A stretch of DNA of 64,000 nt from an uncultured Halieaceae bacterium (GTDB lineage: Bacteria > Pseudomonadota > Gammaproteobacteria > Pseudomonadales > Halieaceae). The notes under the pieces were generated by a model. It saw only the letters and a list, made by a program, of their open reading frames with translations, did not search any database and had not been told where the DNA came from. Shown here one piece after another: positions 44,196 to 52,498 of this stretch (its first letter is position 1; each line of letters begins with the position of its first letter). Location: contig CALJGI010000006.1 of the NCBI GenBank assembly GCA_938074045.1, forward strand, positions 248,001 to 312,000. Reading direction: 5' to 3'. A program made the position numbers and the translations under genes.

Positions 44196-45590
44196 ATGAA
44201 CGACGCCACACAAATTGAAACGGATCGGCTGGAACTACGCGCGGCCTGGGATGACTTGATTGCGCAGCTCGAGGAAGCCAGGGATGTGATTGACAGCCCC
44301 GATCATTACGCACCTGAACCGACCAGCCGGGTACTGGCAGAAGGGTACCGGTATCTGGCTGGCTTTATTCATCACGGTCTCGAGCGGACCTTTCATGCAG
44401 ACCCACAGTTTCCCTCGATACGAAACGCCCTCTCCATATTCAACAAATCCACCATCGAGAACGCCGATGCCATCTACTTTTACGCTGATATCGATGGCCG
44501 GAATCGTTACCTGATCAAGGGTAAGGCGGCGGATTTCAGCCACTGGCGTGGTGAGCCCCGATCTGCCGCGGGCCCCTACGCCCCGCAGTACCTTATTTTT
44601 GAGACCGCCAACGGCCCCATGTCCGGTGACACCGGCAGTCTGAGCGAACTGGTGCCTGGTTTTAGAACCGGTTTCGGCACGCTGGATACGGCCAGTTTGA
44701 TTGTCGAAGACAATGGTGAATTCGAATTGCTGCTGGGGCCGGAAAAGCCGGAGGGCTACCAGGGAAATTTCATCTGCACCCGCAAAGGACCGAACAAGCG
44801 CAACCCGGAAGGTGAGGATCGCTACGCCACCTTTATCAGTGGGCGACAACTGTTTTACGACTGGGAAAATGAAGAGGCCATTCATCTTTCCATTACCAAT
44901 CTTGATACGGTGGGCGATCATCCACCGGCCCTGACGCCCCAGCAGTGTGCTAGCGAACTGCGAAAAATGGGCTCTATCGTAAAAGGCCATATGACCTTCT
45001 GGCTGGATTTTTACGACAAGGTACTAAATGTATTTGGCAGTCACGGCGGACCGGAAGACGGCCGCTATTTTTACCAGGAGAACGGGTACAACAAGCCCAA
45101 TGTCGCCTCCAGCGATACCGGTGGTGGCATGAGCACCAATATTTATGCAGGTGGGCTCTTCGATCTGCAGGACGACGAGGCGCTGTACATTGAGGCCACG
45201 TACACCGGGGACCCTGTCTACGTCAGCGTACATCTGGGTAATTTGTGGGGAGAGTCCCCTGATTATGCCAACCACCAGAGCAGCCTGAATCTTCACCAGA
45301 TGTATATGGGGGAAGACCGCGTGCAGCGTTGGGTGGTCTCGCACCGGGATCCGGGCGTGCAGAACTGGTTGGACACCACGGGATTGCCACGGGGTTTTCT
45401 ATCCCATCGCTGGGCCTACTCGGCGCTACCCGCTGCGGAAGACTTTCCCACCATACGCGCAGAGAAAATCAAATTCGATGACGTCGACCGCTATATGCCG
45501 GCGGATATGCCCAGGCTGGATGCTGAACAGCGGGCCAGGGAAGTGGGGATACGACAGGCGCATGTACAGCGCCGCTACCGGGTTTTCTAA
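44196..45590 (+). CDS. DUF1214-domain protein
   Basis: 464 residues, no signal peptide. The C-terminal half carries features I recall from DUF1214 proteins: 'LFDLQDDEALYIEATYTGDPVYVSVHLGNLW'-type stretch (broken here for length), then 'SLNLHQMYMGEDRVQRWVVSH' region and 'DPGVQNWLDTTGLPRG'. The N-terminal part is a helical domain. Family function is unknown; members occur often beside sulfotransferase and steroid/terpenoid-type catabolic genes. It is the last gene of the operon, 30 bp after the SDR, and meets the membrane-protein gene tail to tail with a 3-bp gap. Confidence 0.75.
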   Translation: MNDATQIETDRLELRAAWDDLIAQLEEARDVIDSPDHYAPEPTSRVLAEGYRYLAGFIHHGLERTFHADPQFPSIRNALSIFNKSTIENADAIYFYADIDGRNRYLIKGKAADFSHWRGEPRSAAGPYAPQYLIFETANGPMSGDTGSLSELVPGFRTGFGTLDTASLIVEDNGEFELLLGPEKPEGYQGNFICTRKGPNKRNPEGEDRYATFISGRQLFYDWENEEAIHLSITNLDTVGDHPPALTPQQCASELRKMGSIVKGHMTFWLDFYDKVLNVFGSHGGPEDGRYFYQENGYNKPNVASSDTGGGMSTNIYAGGLFDLQDDEALYIEATYTGDPVYVSVHLGNLWGESPDYANHQSSLNLHQMYMGEDRVQRWVVSHRDPGVQNWLDTTGLPRGFLSHRWAYSALPAAEDFPTIRAEKIKFDDVDRYMPADMPRLDAEQRAREVGIRQAHVQRRYRVF

Positions 45591-45593
45591 GTC

Positions 45594-46085
45594 TCAGGCA
45601 GGTTCTGCCCGCAACCCCTGCCGAATGGCAACAGGGACCACAATGCCCGCCAGTATACCGGCCCAGGTACCTTTGATAATGGCGTAGGCCAGCGGCGACA
45701 GAGCGTCAATACCGAGCAGGGCCAACACGCCCAACAGTGCGGGCGCTGCCAATAGTGCGCCCAGAACTCCAATCCAGGGTGCCGCCAGCCAGGGGTTGTA
45801 GGGCAGTAGCCAAGCCAGGGCGCTACCTTCGTTACCCTGGGTCACTACTTCTCCGCGTTTTCTCCGGCGTCGAAACAGTCCGATAAATATCCCACCCAGG
45901 ATGGTGGACAAGATAAAGCCGGTGATGAACAAATCTTTGCCGTAGCCATCCTCACCCCAGGTCGTTACCTGCTCGAGACCGCGCAGCGTCGCGTAGGCGA
46001 TTATTCCATTCAGAATCAGGTTAATGATGATGTTGTTGCGGGTTTCGCCGTGGATATGTTCAGCTACCGTTTTGTCTTTGCTCAT
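45594..46085 (-). CDS. Small inner-membrane protein of unknown function
   Basis: 163 residues with four hydrophobic segments: about 18-38 ('NIIINLILNGIIAYATL'), 50-70 ('LFITGFILSTILGGIFIGLF'), 97-120 and 125-150. A basic loop 'RRRRKRG' follows the second segment, consistent with a cytoplasmic loop. I do not recognise a family. It is a single leftward gene, divergent from the Cys/His-rich unknown protein, and shares with it the best example of the repeated intergenic motifs. Confidence 0.7.
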   Translation of the reverse strand: MSKDKTVAEHIHGETRNNIIINLILNGIIAYATLRGLEQVTTWGEDGYGKDLFITGFILSTILGGIFIGLFRRRRKRGEVVTQGNEGSALAWLLPYNPWLAAPWIGVLGALLAAPALLGVLALLGIDALSPLAYAIIKGTWAGILAGIVVPVAIRQGLRAEPA

Positions 46086-46159
46086 CCGGGTAGGTATCCC
46101 AGGGTTCTTGTGTGATGTAGATCATAGTGTCGCTTTGCCCCGGCAGCCAGCGTATTCGA

Positions 46160-46207
46160 GCATAGTAGCTATAACAGCGACTGAGCGAATATTTAATAGG
46201 TGTTATA
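46160..46207. promoter_or_regulatory. Shared motifs GCATAGTAGCTATAACAGC and ATAGGTGTTATA (copy 3)
   Basis: The most complete set of the repeated words: the 14-mer GCATAGTAGCTATA (46160-46173; reverse complement at 30989-31002) overlapping AGCTATAACAG (46167-46177), then ATAGGTGTTATA (46196-46207). The site is in the 179-bp divergent region between the membrane-protein gene and the unknown gene at 46265. Confidence 0.55.
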
Positions 46208-46264
46208 GCTCACCGTCGCCTAGTCGACGGGCCGCACTCCCGCTACCGTATTAACGATAAAAAT

Positions 46265-47221
46265 ATGTGGGTGTTGTGTCTGGTGGAACGCGTATTCAGT
46301 GAGCAGGAACTGGCCGAGGCCGGTGAATTGACGGTTGATCGGATTGCAGCCTGTCTGCATGAAAAGGATGTTGATCAGGCCATTGGCCTGGTGCAGCGAT
46401 TTCAGCTCGAGTTGATGACCATGTTTTACAGTTACACCGGCTGGGAATCCTCCATTCTGGATTGTATGGCTGAACTGGACGTCGACTTCTGTCGGGCGGA
46501 GACGCTCAGCACAATAGAAAACTATAAAAACGCACCTGAGCGAGAAGTCGTGACCGATGGGGTGGCCCAACTGTGGGTTAATGAACTGACTGCGATTGAG
46601 AAGCTGATAGTGGCGGAGGAGGAAGACGAGGCGGTCACTCGATCCCGTCGCCTGAGGACAGAGGCGCTGGCGCTGCACGATGGCTTGATGTCGCGGGTGA
46701 CGGCCCTGTTTTCAATACTGTACGAACGACATGATGGCGACGCTCTGAACTGGGTGTTGTCCCGGGTGATGCGTCCGGAGGCAATGGATCCAGATGGCAC
46801 ACTGCCGTTTCGGGAAAAAGTCGAGAACATCATGATGTTTACCCGTAGTCATCTACTGCCCTTTACCGTGGTAGAGGATGAGGAAAAGGTGACGTTTATG
46901 CCCGACCCCTGTCCCAGCGGGGCGCGTCTTATCAGGGCTGGTCACTATGAAAGTCCCAGGAACAACGCAATCGTGAAGGAGCGGGGAGCGCTGACCTATG
47001 GCAGGAAGGAACTGCCGATTTATTGTTGTCACGAACCAGCGATGGAGTTGAGCTCGGCCCAGCGGACGGGGATACCACTGTTTATTGTCGATCCCCCGGA
47101 AGACGTGGGTATCTCGCCGTGCAAGGTCTATGTCTATAAACGTCCCGCTGAAATTCCGGAAGAATATTATCAGCGCCTGGGGCTCGACAAGCCGGAAGAC
47201 CTTATTGCGGTGTCGCAATAG
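46265..47221 (+). CDS. Unknown protein with C-terminal Cys/His motifs
   Basis: 318 residues, soluble, start not supported by a strong ribosome site. The N-terminal 200 residues are helical ('IGLVQRFQLELMTMFYSYTGWES'). The C-terminal third has 'MPDPCPSGARLIRAGHYESP', 'LPIYCCHEPAMEL' and 'DVGISPCKVYVYKRPAEIP'. The C...CCHE...C pattern could bind a metal. I recall similar 'PCGSG...YC-HC...C' endings in uncharacterised proteins of catabolic clusters, but no function. The next gene is the convergent nitronate-monooxygenase-like fragment. Confidence 0.75.
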   Translation: MWVLCLVERVFSEQELAEAGELTVDRIAACLHEKDVDQAIGLVQRFQLELMTMFYSYTGWESSILDCMAELDVDFCRAETLSTIENYKNAPEREVVTDGVAQLWVNELTAIEKLIVAEEEDEAVTRSRRLRTEALALHDGLMSRVTALFSILYERHDGDALNWVLSRVMRPEAMDPDGTLPFREKVENIMMFTRSHLLPFTVVEDEEKVTFMPDPCPSGARLIRAGHYESPRNNAIVKERGALTYGRKELPIYCCHEPAMELSSAQRTGIPLFIVDPPEDVGISPCKVYVYKRPAEIPEEYYQRLGLDKPEDLIAVSQ

Positions 47222-47267
47222 CAAGCGACTTTGGTTCAAGCCGCTTCTTACTGTGCTCACTGATAAT

Positions 47268-47843
47268 CTAGTAGTTTTCCAGTGTCGCATTAAGCCGTTC
47301 TACAGCGGCGATATAGTCATTGATCATGTCGTATACGACTGTTGTGCCTTTCCGTTCGTCATTACTCATGCCTGCGCCCTGACCGGTAGGATAAAAGGCC
47401 AGGTCCTTCTCGTTTTCGCGGGCGATGCGCAGGTTGGCTTCTTGTGCCAGCATGCCCTGCAGTGGCAGGGGTAAGAATTCAGGAAAGCTCTCGTTGTTCC
47501 AATCCTCAGTCCACCGGGATTGCAACAGGGGGTCGGGTTTGCCCGATAGCATGCGGGTGCTTAAGGTGTCTTCCGCGGTGGCATGCAGTAGTTTATTTTT
47601 CGGTAGGGGCGCCACCGCATCAATAACCTGCGGAAGTAATACCATGGTGGTGACTTCACCGGTATGACCGCCACCCTCGTGGCCCAGCGCGTTCACCAAC
47701 ACCTTGAGAGCGGGGGGTGCGACGGTAATATCAATCAATTCACGGCAAATTTTGTGTGTCCAGCCGATATCTTCGGCGCTCACATGCTCACTTCCCTTGG
47801 CGAAATAGTCATCCAGCAGTTTGTGGATGTCGTACTTCGCCAT
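47268..47843 (-). CDS. Shortened nitronate-monooxygenase-like protein (possible remnant)
   Basis: 191 residues. 'VLVNALGHEGGGHTGEVTTMVLLPQVIDAVA' (kept here in two parts: 'LGHEGGGHTGEV' and 'MVLLPQVIDAVA') is the active-site region of nitronate monooxygenases, and 'STRMLSGKPDPLL', 'RWTEDWN', 'LPLPLQGML' match their C-terminal part. The first half of the FMN barrel is missing, and so is the segment between them that carries the 'AAGGI' and 'GTRF' phosphate-binding strands. The frame is intact and has GGAG before the ATG, so it may be a decaying gene or a small protein with a new role. Family typical length is 320-360. Confidence 0.65.
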   Translation of the reverse strand: MAKYDIHKLLDDYFAKGSEHVSAEDIGWTHKICRELIDITVAPPALKVLVNALGHEGGGHTGEVTTMVLLPQVIDAVAPLPKNKLLHATAEDTLSTRMLSGKPDPLLQSRWTEDWNNESFPEFLPLPLQGMLAQEANLRIARENEKDLAFYPTGQGAGMSNDERKGTTVVYDMINDYIAAVERLNATLENY

Positions 47844-48025
47844 TATGGATTGACTCCATCACAGTTTTTCGTTTAGAGGCCGGGATTCTTGCAGATCATT
47901 GGATACTTTTGGGCTGGGCATGTGAGCTATGCACAATTGGGCTAAATCGCGTTAAGTGAACCCCCTATACTTGGTAATATCCCGGAGACGGGTACGTCCG
48001 CAATACTGAAGGTGCAGGGAGAGTC

Positions 48026-49567
48026 ATGAGTCAATCCACCGAGAATGGTTTTACCCGGGTGCAGCTCAATACCGCTGATGCCGGTGCGGTTATCAACAAG
48101 AATATTTATGGTCAGTTTGCAGAACATCTGGGGCGTCTTTTTTATGACGGTCTGTGGGTGGGGCATGACTCTGATATTCCCAATACCCGTGGCTGGCGGA
48201 CCGACGTGCTGGAGGCGTTGCAGAAGCTCGCGGTGCCAGTGCTGCGCTGGCCGGGGGGGTGCTTTTCCGATGAGTACAGGTGGCGGGATGGAATCGGAGC
48301 CGCCGAGGACCGTCCCGTACGGGTGAACACCTTGTGGGGCGGTGTGGAAGAAAGCAATCAGGTGGGCACCCACGAGTACTTTGATCTGGTCGAGTTGTTG
48401 GGCGCAGAGGCTTACGTGAATTGCAATATGGGCACCGGTAGCCCTCGGGAGATGGCGGAGTGGCTGGAGTATATGACCAGCCATTCAAAATCCGATCTCG
48501 CCGAGTTACGGCGTAGCAACGGCCGCGATCAACCCTTTCGACTGCACCATTTTGGTATTGGCAATGAGACCTGGGGGGCCGGTGGTTTTATGCGTCCCGA
48601 GTACTACTGTGATCGCTACAAACACTGGTCGACCATGGCCCGGGTGCCCTGGGATGTGCCGACTAAATTTGTAGCCAGCGGCGGTCACGGCGCCGATGGC
48701 GAGGCGGTCACGGAGTGGACTGACTATCTGACAAAAAACATTCAACCGAATTTTCTGTGCAAGCTTGATGCGATCAGCTTTCACTACTACTCACATCCGA
48801 AAAAGAAAGACAACAGTTTGACGCTGGAAGATCTGGGTAAGGCCACCGCCTTTCCGGAGGATGAATGGATATCAACGCTGCAAGCCGCATTGAAAATGGA
48901 GGAATTTCTGGCGGCCAACCGGGCTGTTCTTGAAGAGAATGATCCGGAAGGGCACGTCGGCTTGTATGTCGATGAGTGGGGTACCTGGTACGACTCGGAG
49001 GAAGGTAGTCAACCAGGATTTCTCTACCAACAAAATTCGCTCAGAGATGCGCTGGTGGCCGCGGTCACTTTCAATATTTTCCATCGCTACGCCGACCGGG
49101 TTCAAATGGCCAACATCGCCCAGCTGGTCAACGTGCTGCAGGCGATGATTCTGACCGAGGGTGACCGGATGTTACTGACACCCACCTATCATGCTTTCAG
49201 AATGTATGTGCCGTTTCAGGGAGCTACGCACGTGCCTCTGTTTGTAGTTGGCTCGACAGATTACGTGTGCGAGGACAGGGCAATTCCAGCCATCTCTGCT
49301 TCCGCGGCAAGAACCGAAACGGGTGAGCTCTTTGTTTCACTGGTAAACACCCATCCCCACCTTGAACAAGCAATAGAGGTCGCTGGGCCCGATAGTCCTT
49401 TAACCAGTGCGCGAGGAGAGCTGCTTACCGCCGAGCAGATGGATGCACACAATACCTTTGATCAACCTGCCAACGTGGTGCCCGTATCTTATGAGGCTGA
49501 TGCGACGGATGCCGGTCTGCTGTTAACTGTGCCGGCTAAGTCGGTGCTTGTAGTGAAGGTGGATTAG
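48026..49567 (+). CDS. GH51 alpha-L-arabinofuranosidase
   Basis: 513 residues, the normal length for cytoplasmic GH51 enzymes, no signal peptide. The opening 'INKNIYGQFAEHLGR', 'VLRWPGGCFSDEYRWRDGIG', acid/base Glu181 in 'GIGNETWGAGGFM' and nucleophile Glu317 in 'LYVDEWGTWY' are clear. It releases terminal alpha-L-arabinofuranose from oligosaccharides or glycosides. GGGAGAG lies before the ATG. The stop codon directly abuts the ATG of DUF3604 copy 3, so the two are translationally coupled. Confidence 0.95.
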   Translation: MSQSTENGFTRVQLNTADAGAVINKNIYGQFAEHLGRLFYDGLWVGHDSDIPNTRGWRTDVLEALQKLAVPVLRWPGGCFSDEYRWRDGIGAAEDRPVRVNTLWGGVEESNQVGTHEYFDLVELLGAEAYVNCNMGTGSPREMAEWLEYMTSHSKSDLAELRRSNGRDQPFRLHHFGIGNETWGAGGFMRPEYYCDRYKHWSTMARVPWDVPTKFVASGGHGADGEAVTEWTDYLTKNIQPNFLCKLDAISFHYYSHPKKKDNSLTLEDLGKATAFPEDEWISTLQAALKMEEFLAANRAVLEENDPEGHVGLYVDEWGTWYDSEEGSQPGFLYQQNSLRDALVAAVTFNIFHRYADRVQMANIAQLVNVLQAMILTEGDRMLLTPTYHAFRMYVPFQGATHVPLFVVGSTDYVCEDRAIPAISASAARTETGELFVSLVNTHPHLEQAIEVAGPDSPLTSARGELLTAEQMDAHNTFDQPANVVPVSYEADATDAGLLLTVPAKSVLVVKVD

Positions 49568-51517
49568 ATGAATCGGATTCAAGCTGGCCGCCATCTCATA
49601 GCAATCATGCTGGCGACGCTTTTCGTCAGTGTTGCCTATGGCGGCGTGTACTCGCCCCCGGTGGCCTTTGAACACCCAACCAGAGTGTTGTGGGGCGACA
49701 CGCATTTGCATACCAATCTCTCCGCCGATGCCTTCACCATGGGCAATCAGGAACTGGGGCCCGAGCAGGCCTATCGTTTTGCGCGGGGGGAGGTGGTAAC
49801 AGCACAAAATGGTGTCAAAGGGCGGCTGGCGCGCCCACTGGATTTTTTGATGGTTTCCGATCACGCCGAGTTTCTCGGAGCATTTCCCCTTATTTTTGGA
49901 CGGTCAGCGGATATGGCGGCCACAAAGCTGGGGAAACGCTGGACGGGATATCTGGAGGCAGACACGGCTTACCGAATTATCATGGAGTTCTCCATGCTGG
50001 CCATGGGAATAGGCCGGGCCGAGGAACTTGGACAGTATGTTGACGAAGAGCACGGCGTCGATATGGAGCTTCTCCGTTCGCTTAACGGTCTTGAAATGGA
50101 TGCTGAAATCTCACGCCAGGTTTGGAGCAAGGTAGGGGAGGTCGCTGACAAATACAATGACCCTGGGGTTTTCACTGCCTTTGTGGGCTACGAATGGTCC
50201 TCAACGCCGGATGCCAACAATCTGCACCGCAACGTGCTGTTTCGTGAAGGCGCGGATTTCACCTCACAAATACTTCCCTTCTCAGCCGTCGATAGTAATG
50301 ATCCGGAAGATTTGTGGCGCTTTCTCGCAGACTACGAGGAGCTGACTGGTGGCCGGGTGTTGGCCATCCCTCACAACGGAAATCTGAGTAACGGCTTGAT
50401 GTTTGCCGAGAGGACCTTGTCTGGCGACGCGCTGGATGCTGATTACGCCGTGAAACGTGCCCGTTGGGAACCAGTCATTGAGATAACCCAGGCCAAGGGA
50501 GATAGTGAGACTCACCCCTTTCTATCACCGCAGGACGAGTTCGCGGATTACGAAACCTGGGATAAAGCCAACCTGTTTGCAACGGCATTGAAAAGCAACG
50601 ACATGCTGCAGTACGAGTACGCCCGCAGCGCGCTGAAAAATGGACTTGGTTTACAGGAAGCGCTGGGAGTTAATCCCTTCCAGTTTGGTTTTATTGGCAG
50701 CACCGATTCGCACAACGCGCTGGCCACAGCCGATGAGGATAATTTTTTTGGCAAGGCCGGCCGGTCACAACCGGCCCCCGGGCGTTCGGCGCTCAGCTTT
50801 ACGCCCAGTGAATACGGTACCAATATTGAGCTGCTGAATTGGGAACTGGCCGGGTCGGGCTATGCGGCGGTATGGGCGAAGGAGAATACCCGGGCAGCCA
50901 TTTTTGATGCGATTAAACGACGAGAAACTTACGCGACCACTGGTCCGCGTATGACGTTGCGATTTTTTGGCGGCTGGCAGTTTGCGGCAGCGGATGTCTT
51001 GCGCTCGGACTTCACCGAGCACGGTTATAAGCGCGGTGTTCCTATGGGAGGTGTGTTGCCGGTCAGAGCCGCGACCAAGTTCAATGGTGAGCCTCCTGCC
51101 TTTATGGTTGCGGTGCAGAAAGATCCTCTCGGTGCTCATCTGGACCGCGTGCAAATAGTAAAGGGCTGGACAGGCACTGAAGGGCAATTGAAGGAAAGAG
51201 TCTATGATGTAGCGGTGTCAGAGGGTCGTCTGCTCTCCGATGGTAGCGTCGCGCCCGTGGGTAATACGGTTGACCTTCAAACCGCAACCTACCGCAACTC
51301 AATCGGCGCGCTGGAGCTGGCCACTGTATGGTACGACCCAGAATTCAATCCTGATCAGGCGGCGTTTTATTACGTGCGTGTACTGGAGATTCCCACGCCG
51401 CGTTGGACCACCTACGATGAGGTGGTGTTTGAAGAGCAAGCGCCGGATGGGGCACCCGAATACACCCAGGAAAGAGCTTATTCCTCGCCGATTTGGTATA
51501 ACCCCCCATCAAAATGA
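49568..51517 (+). CDS. DUF3604 protein, copy 3 (PHP-like hydrolase), exported
   Basis: 649 residues with a signal peptide (cut near 'VAYGG', residue 25). Metal motifs: His46 and His48 ('GDTHLHTNLSADA'), Asp98-His99 ('VSDHAEFLG'), 'IPHNGNLSNG', 'QAKGDSETHP' and 'STDSHNALAT'. The C-terminus 'TQERAYSSPIWY' is the same as in copies 1 and 2. It is the most divergent of the three and lacks several Cys present in the others. Coupling to an arabinofuranosidase gene suggests action on a glycoside or an ester-decorated sugar. Confidence 0.88.
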   Translation: MNRIQAGRHLIAIMLATLFVSVAYGGVYSPPVAFEHPTRVLWGDTHLHTNLSADAFTMGNQELGPEQAYRFARGEVVTAQNGVKGRLARPLDFLMVSDHAEFLGAFPLIFGRSADMAATKLGKRWTGYLEADTAYRIIMEFSMLAMGIGRAEELGQYVDEEHGVDMELLRSLNGLEMDAEISRQVWSKVGEVADKYNDPGVFTAFVGYEWSSTPDANNLHRNVLFREGADFTSQILPFSAVDSNDPEDLWRFLADYEELTGGRVLAIPHNGNLSNGLMFAERTLSGDALDADYAVKRARWEPVIEITQAKGDSETHPFLSPQDEFADYETWDKANLFATALKSNDMLQYEYARSALKNGLGLQEALGVNPFQFGFIGSTDSHNALATADEDNFFGKAGRSQPAPGRSALSFTPSEYGTNIELLNWELAGSGYAAVWAKENTRAAIFDAIKRRETYATTGPRMTLRFFGGWQFAAADVLRSDFTEHGYKRGVPMGGVLPVRAATKFNGEPPAFMVAVQKDPLGAHLDRVQIVKGWTGTEGQLKERVYDVAVSEGRLLSDGSVAPVGNTVDLQTATYRNSIGALELATVWYDPEFNPDQAAFYYVRVLEIPTPRWTTYDEVVFEEQAPDGAPEYTQERAYSSPIWYNPPSK

Positions 51518-51571
51518 TGATTGGATGCTAACGCGCTCGTATCCAATGCAGTATTTTTCGGGAGTATTCAT

Positions 51572-52030
51572 ATGATTCTGGGCGTTCATCATGCCGCGAT
51601 AGCGGTGCAGGATATTGATTCGGCGCTAGCCTTTTATTGTGATGTGCTGGGGTTTGCCGTGGCAATGGAAGCAGAGATTCCGTCCGAAATTGATGTGATG
51701 AGCGAGGCTCTGGGCATCGAAGATTCAGGATTCAAGGTACGCATGATTAAAAAGGGCAACTCCTGCCTGGAGTTGTTTGAGTTTTCGACTGCCCATGATG
51801 GTGAAGCGCAGCGACCCGTCAATAAATTGGGTATTACCCATATCGCACTGGCTTCGGATGATATCGAGCAGGACTATTCGGTACTCCAACAAAATGGCGT
51901 TGTGTTCAATGCAGCACTCCTGGGCGGACCACCGTCCCGATTCGCCTACGGTCGTGATCCTTTCGGTAACGTCATAGAGTTGCTGGAACAAAACCCCGAG
52001 GCGGCGGAGGCGTTGTCATTCGAGGGTTGA
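51572..52030 (+). CDS. VOC-family protein, methylmalonyl-CoA-epimerase-like
   Basis: 152 residues from ATG 51572, seven bases behind GGGAG; an upstream in-frame ATG at 51521 lacks a site. One VOC unit pair: 'GVHHAAIAVQDIDSALAFYCDVLGFA' and 'GITHIALASDDIEQDYSVLQQ', with 'DPFGNVIELLE' at the end. The His and Glu of these motifs fit the metal site of glyoxalase I and methylmalonyl-CoA epimerase. It lies 54 bp behind DUF3604 copy 3 and is probably part of that operon. Confidence 0.85.
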   Translation: MILGVHHAAIAVQDIDSALAFYCDVLGFAVAMEAEIPSEIDVMSEALGIEDSGFKVRMIKKGNSCLELFEFSTAHDGEAQRPVNKLGITHIALASDDIEQDYSVLQQNGVVFNAALLGGPPSRFAYGRDPFGNVIELLEQNPEAAEALSFEG

Positions 52031-52033
52031 GTA

Positions 52034-52498
52034 TCAGCGTTTGGCTTTGCGCCAGGTCTTTTCAGCGTGAGCCTTCAGATCGTAGGCGCAGCGATTAAAG
52101 CCAGCTTCCACCGTGCTGGCAAAATGTTCCATCATGGTTTTTGCTTCTGGCCCGGAAAAATCATCGACGGTCTGATAGGTGCAACGCTCGTCATCCAGTT
52201 TCTTCAGGTTCTGGCTGCGAACGGCCTTTACAGGGTCATCTGGCTTATTTTCCATCGCCCAGGCAATGACCTTGTGATGTTCCACGCGACTGATGTATTC
52301 GACCTGCCGGGACAAACCCTGGCCGAGATCTACCATCATATCGATGGGTGAACCTATTTCGAGGGAGGAATTTATTGCTGTCGGGCAAAAGCCGTTCCAC
52401 TCAGCATAGTTGTCGAAATCCAGCAGTATGTCCCACACCCATTCGACGGGTGCCTGAATTTCTACTTCGTCTGAATATACCGCGCTGTCTGTAATCAT
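52034..52498 (-). CDS. SRPBCC (START-like) lipid/hydrophobic ligand-binding protein
   Basis: 154 residues. The SRPBCC fold is shown by 'VEIQAPVEWVWDILLDFDNYAEWNGFCP' style start (first strand and helix), 'VEYISRVEHHKVIAW' and a long C-terminal helix. Such proteins bind hydrophobic molecules in a deep pocket, or act as cyclases and chaperones. Its ATG abuts the stop codon of the sterol-desaturase gene upstream, so they form a two-gene unit: a membrane hydroxylase with a ligand-binding partner. Confidence 0.85.
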   Translation of the reverse strand: MITDSAVYSDEVEIQAPVEWVWDILLDFDNYAEWNGFCPTAINSSLEIGSPIDMMVDLGQGLSRQVEYISRVEHHKVIAWAMENKPDDPVKAVRSQNLKKLDDERCTYQTVDDFSGPEAKTMMEHFASTVEAGFNRCAYDLKAHAEKTWRKAKR

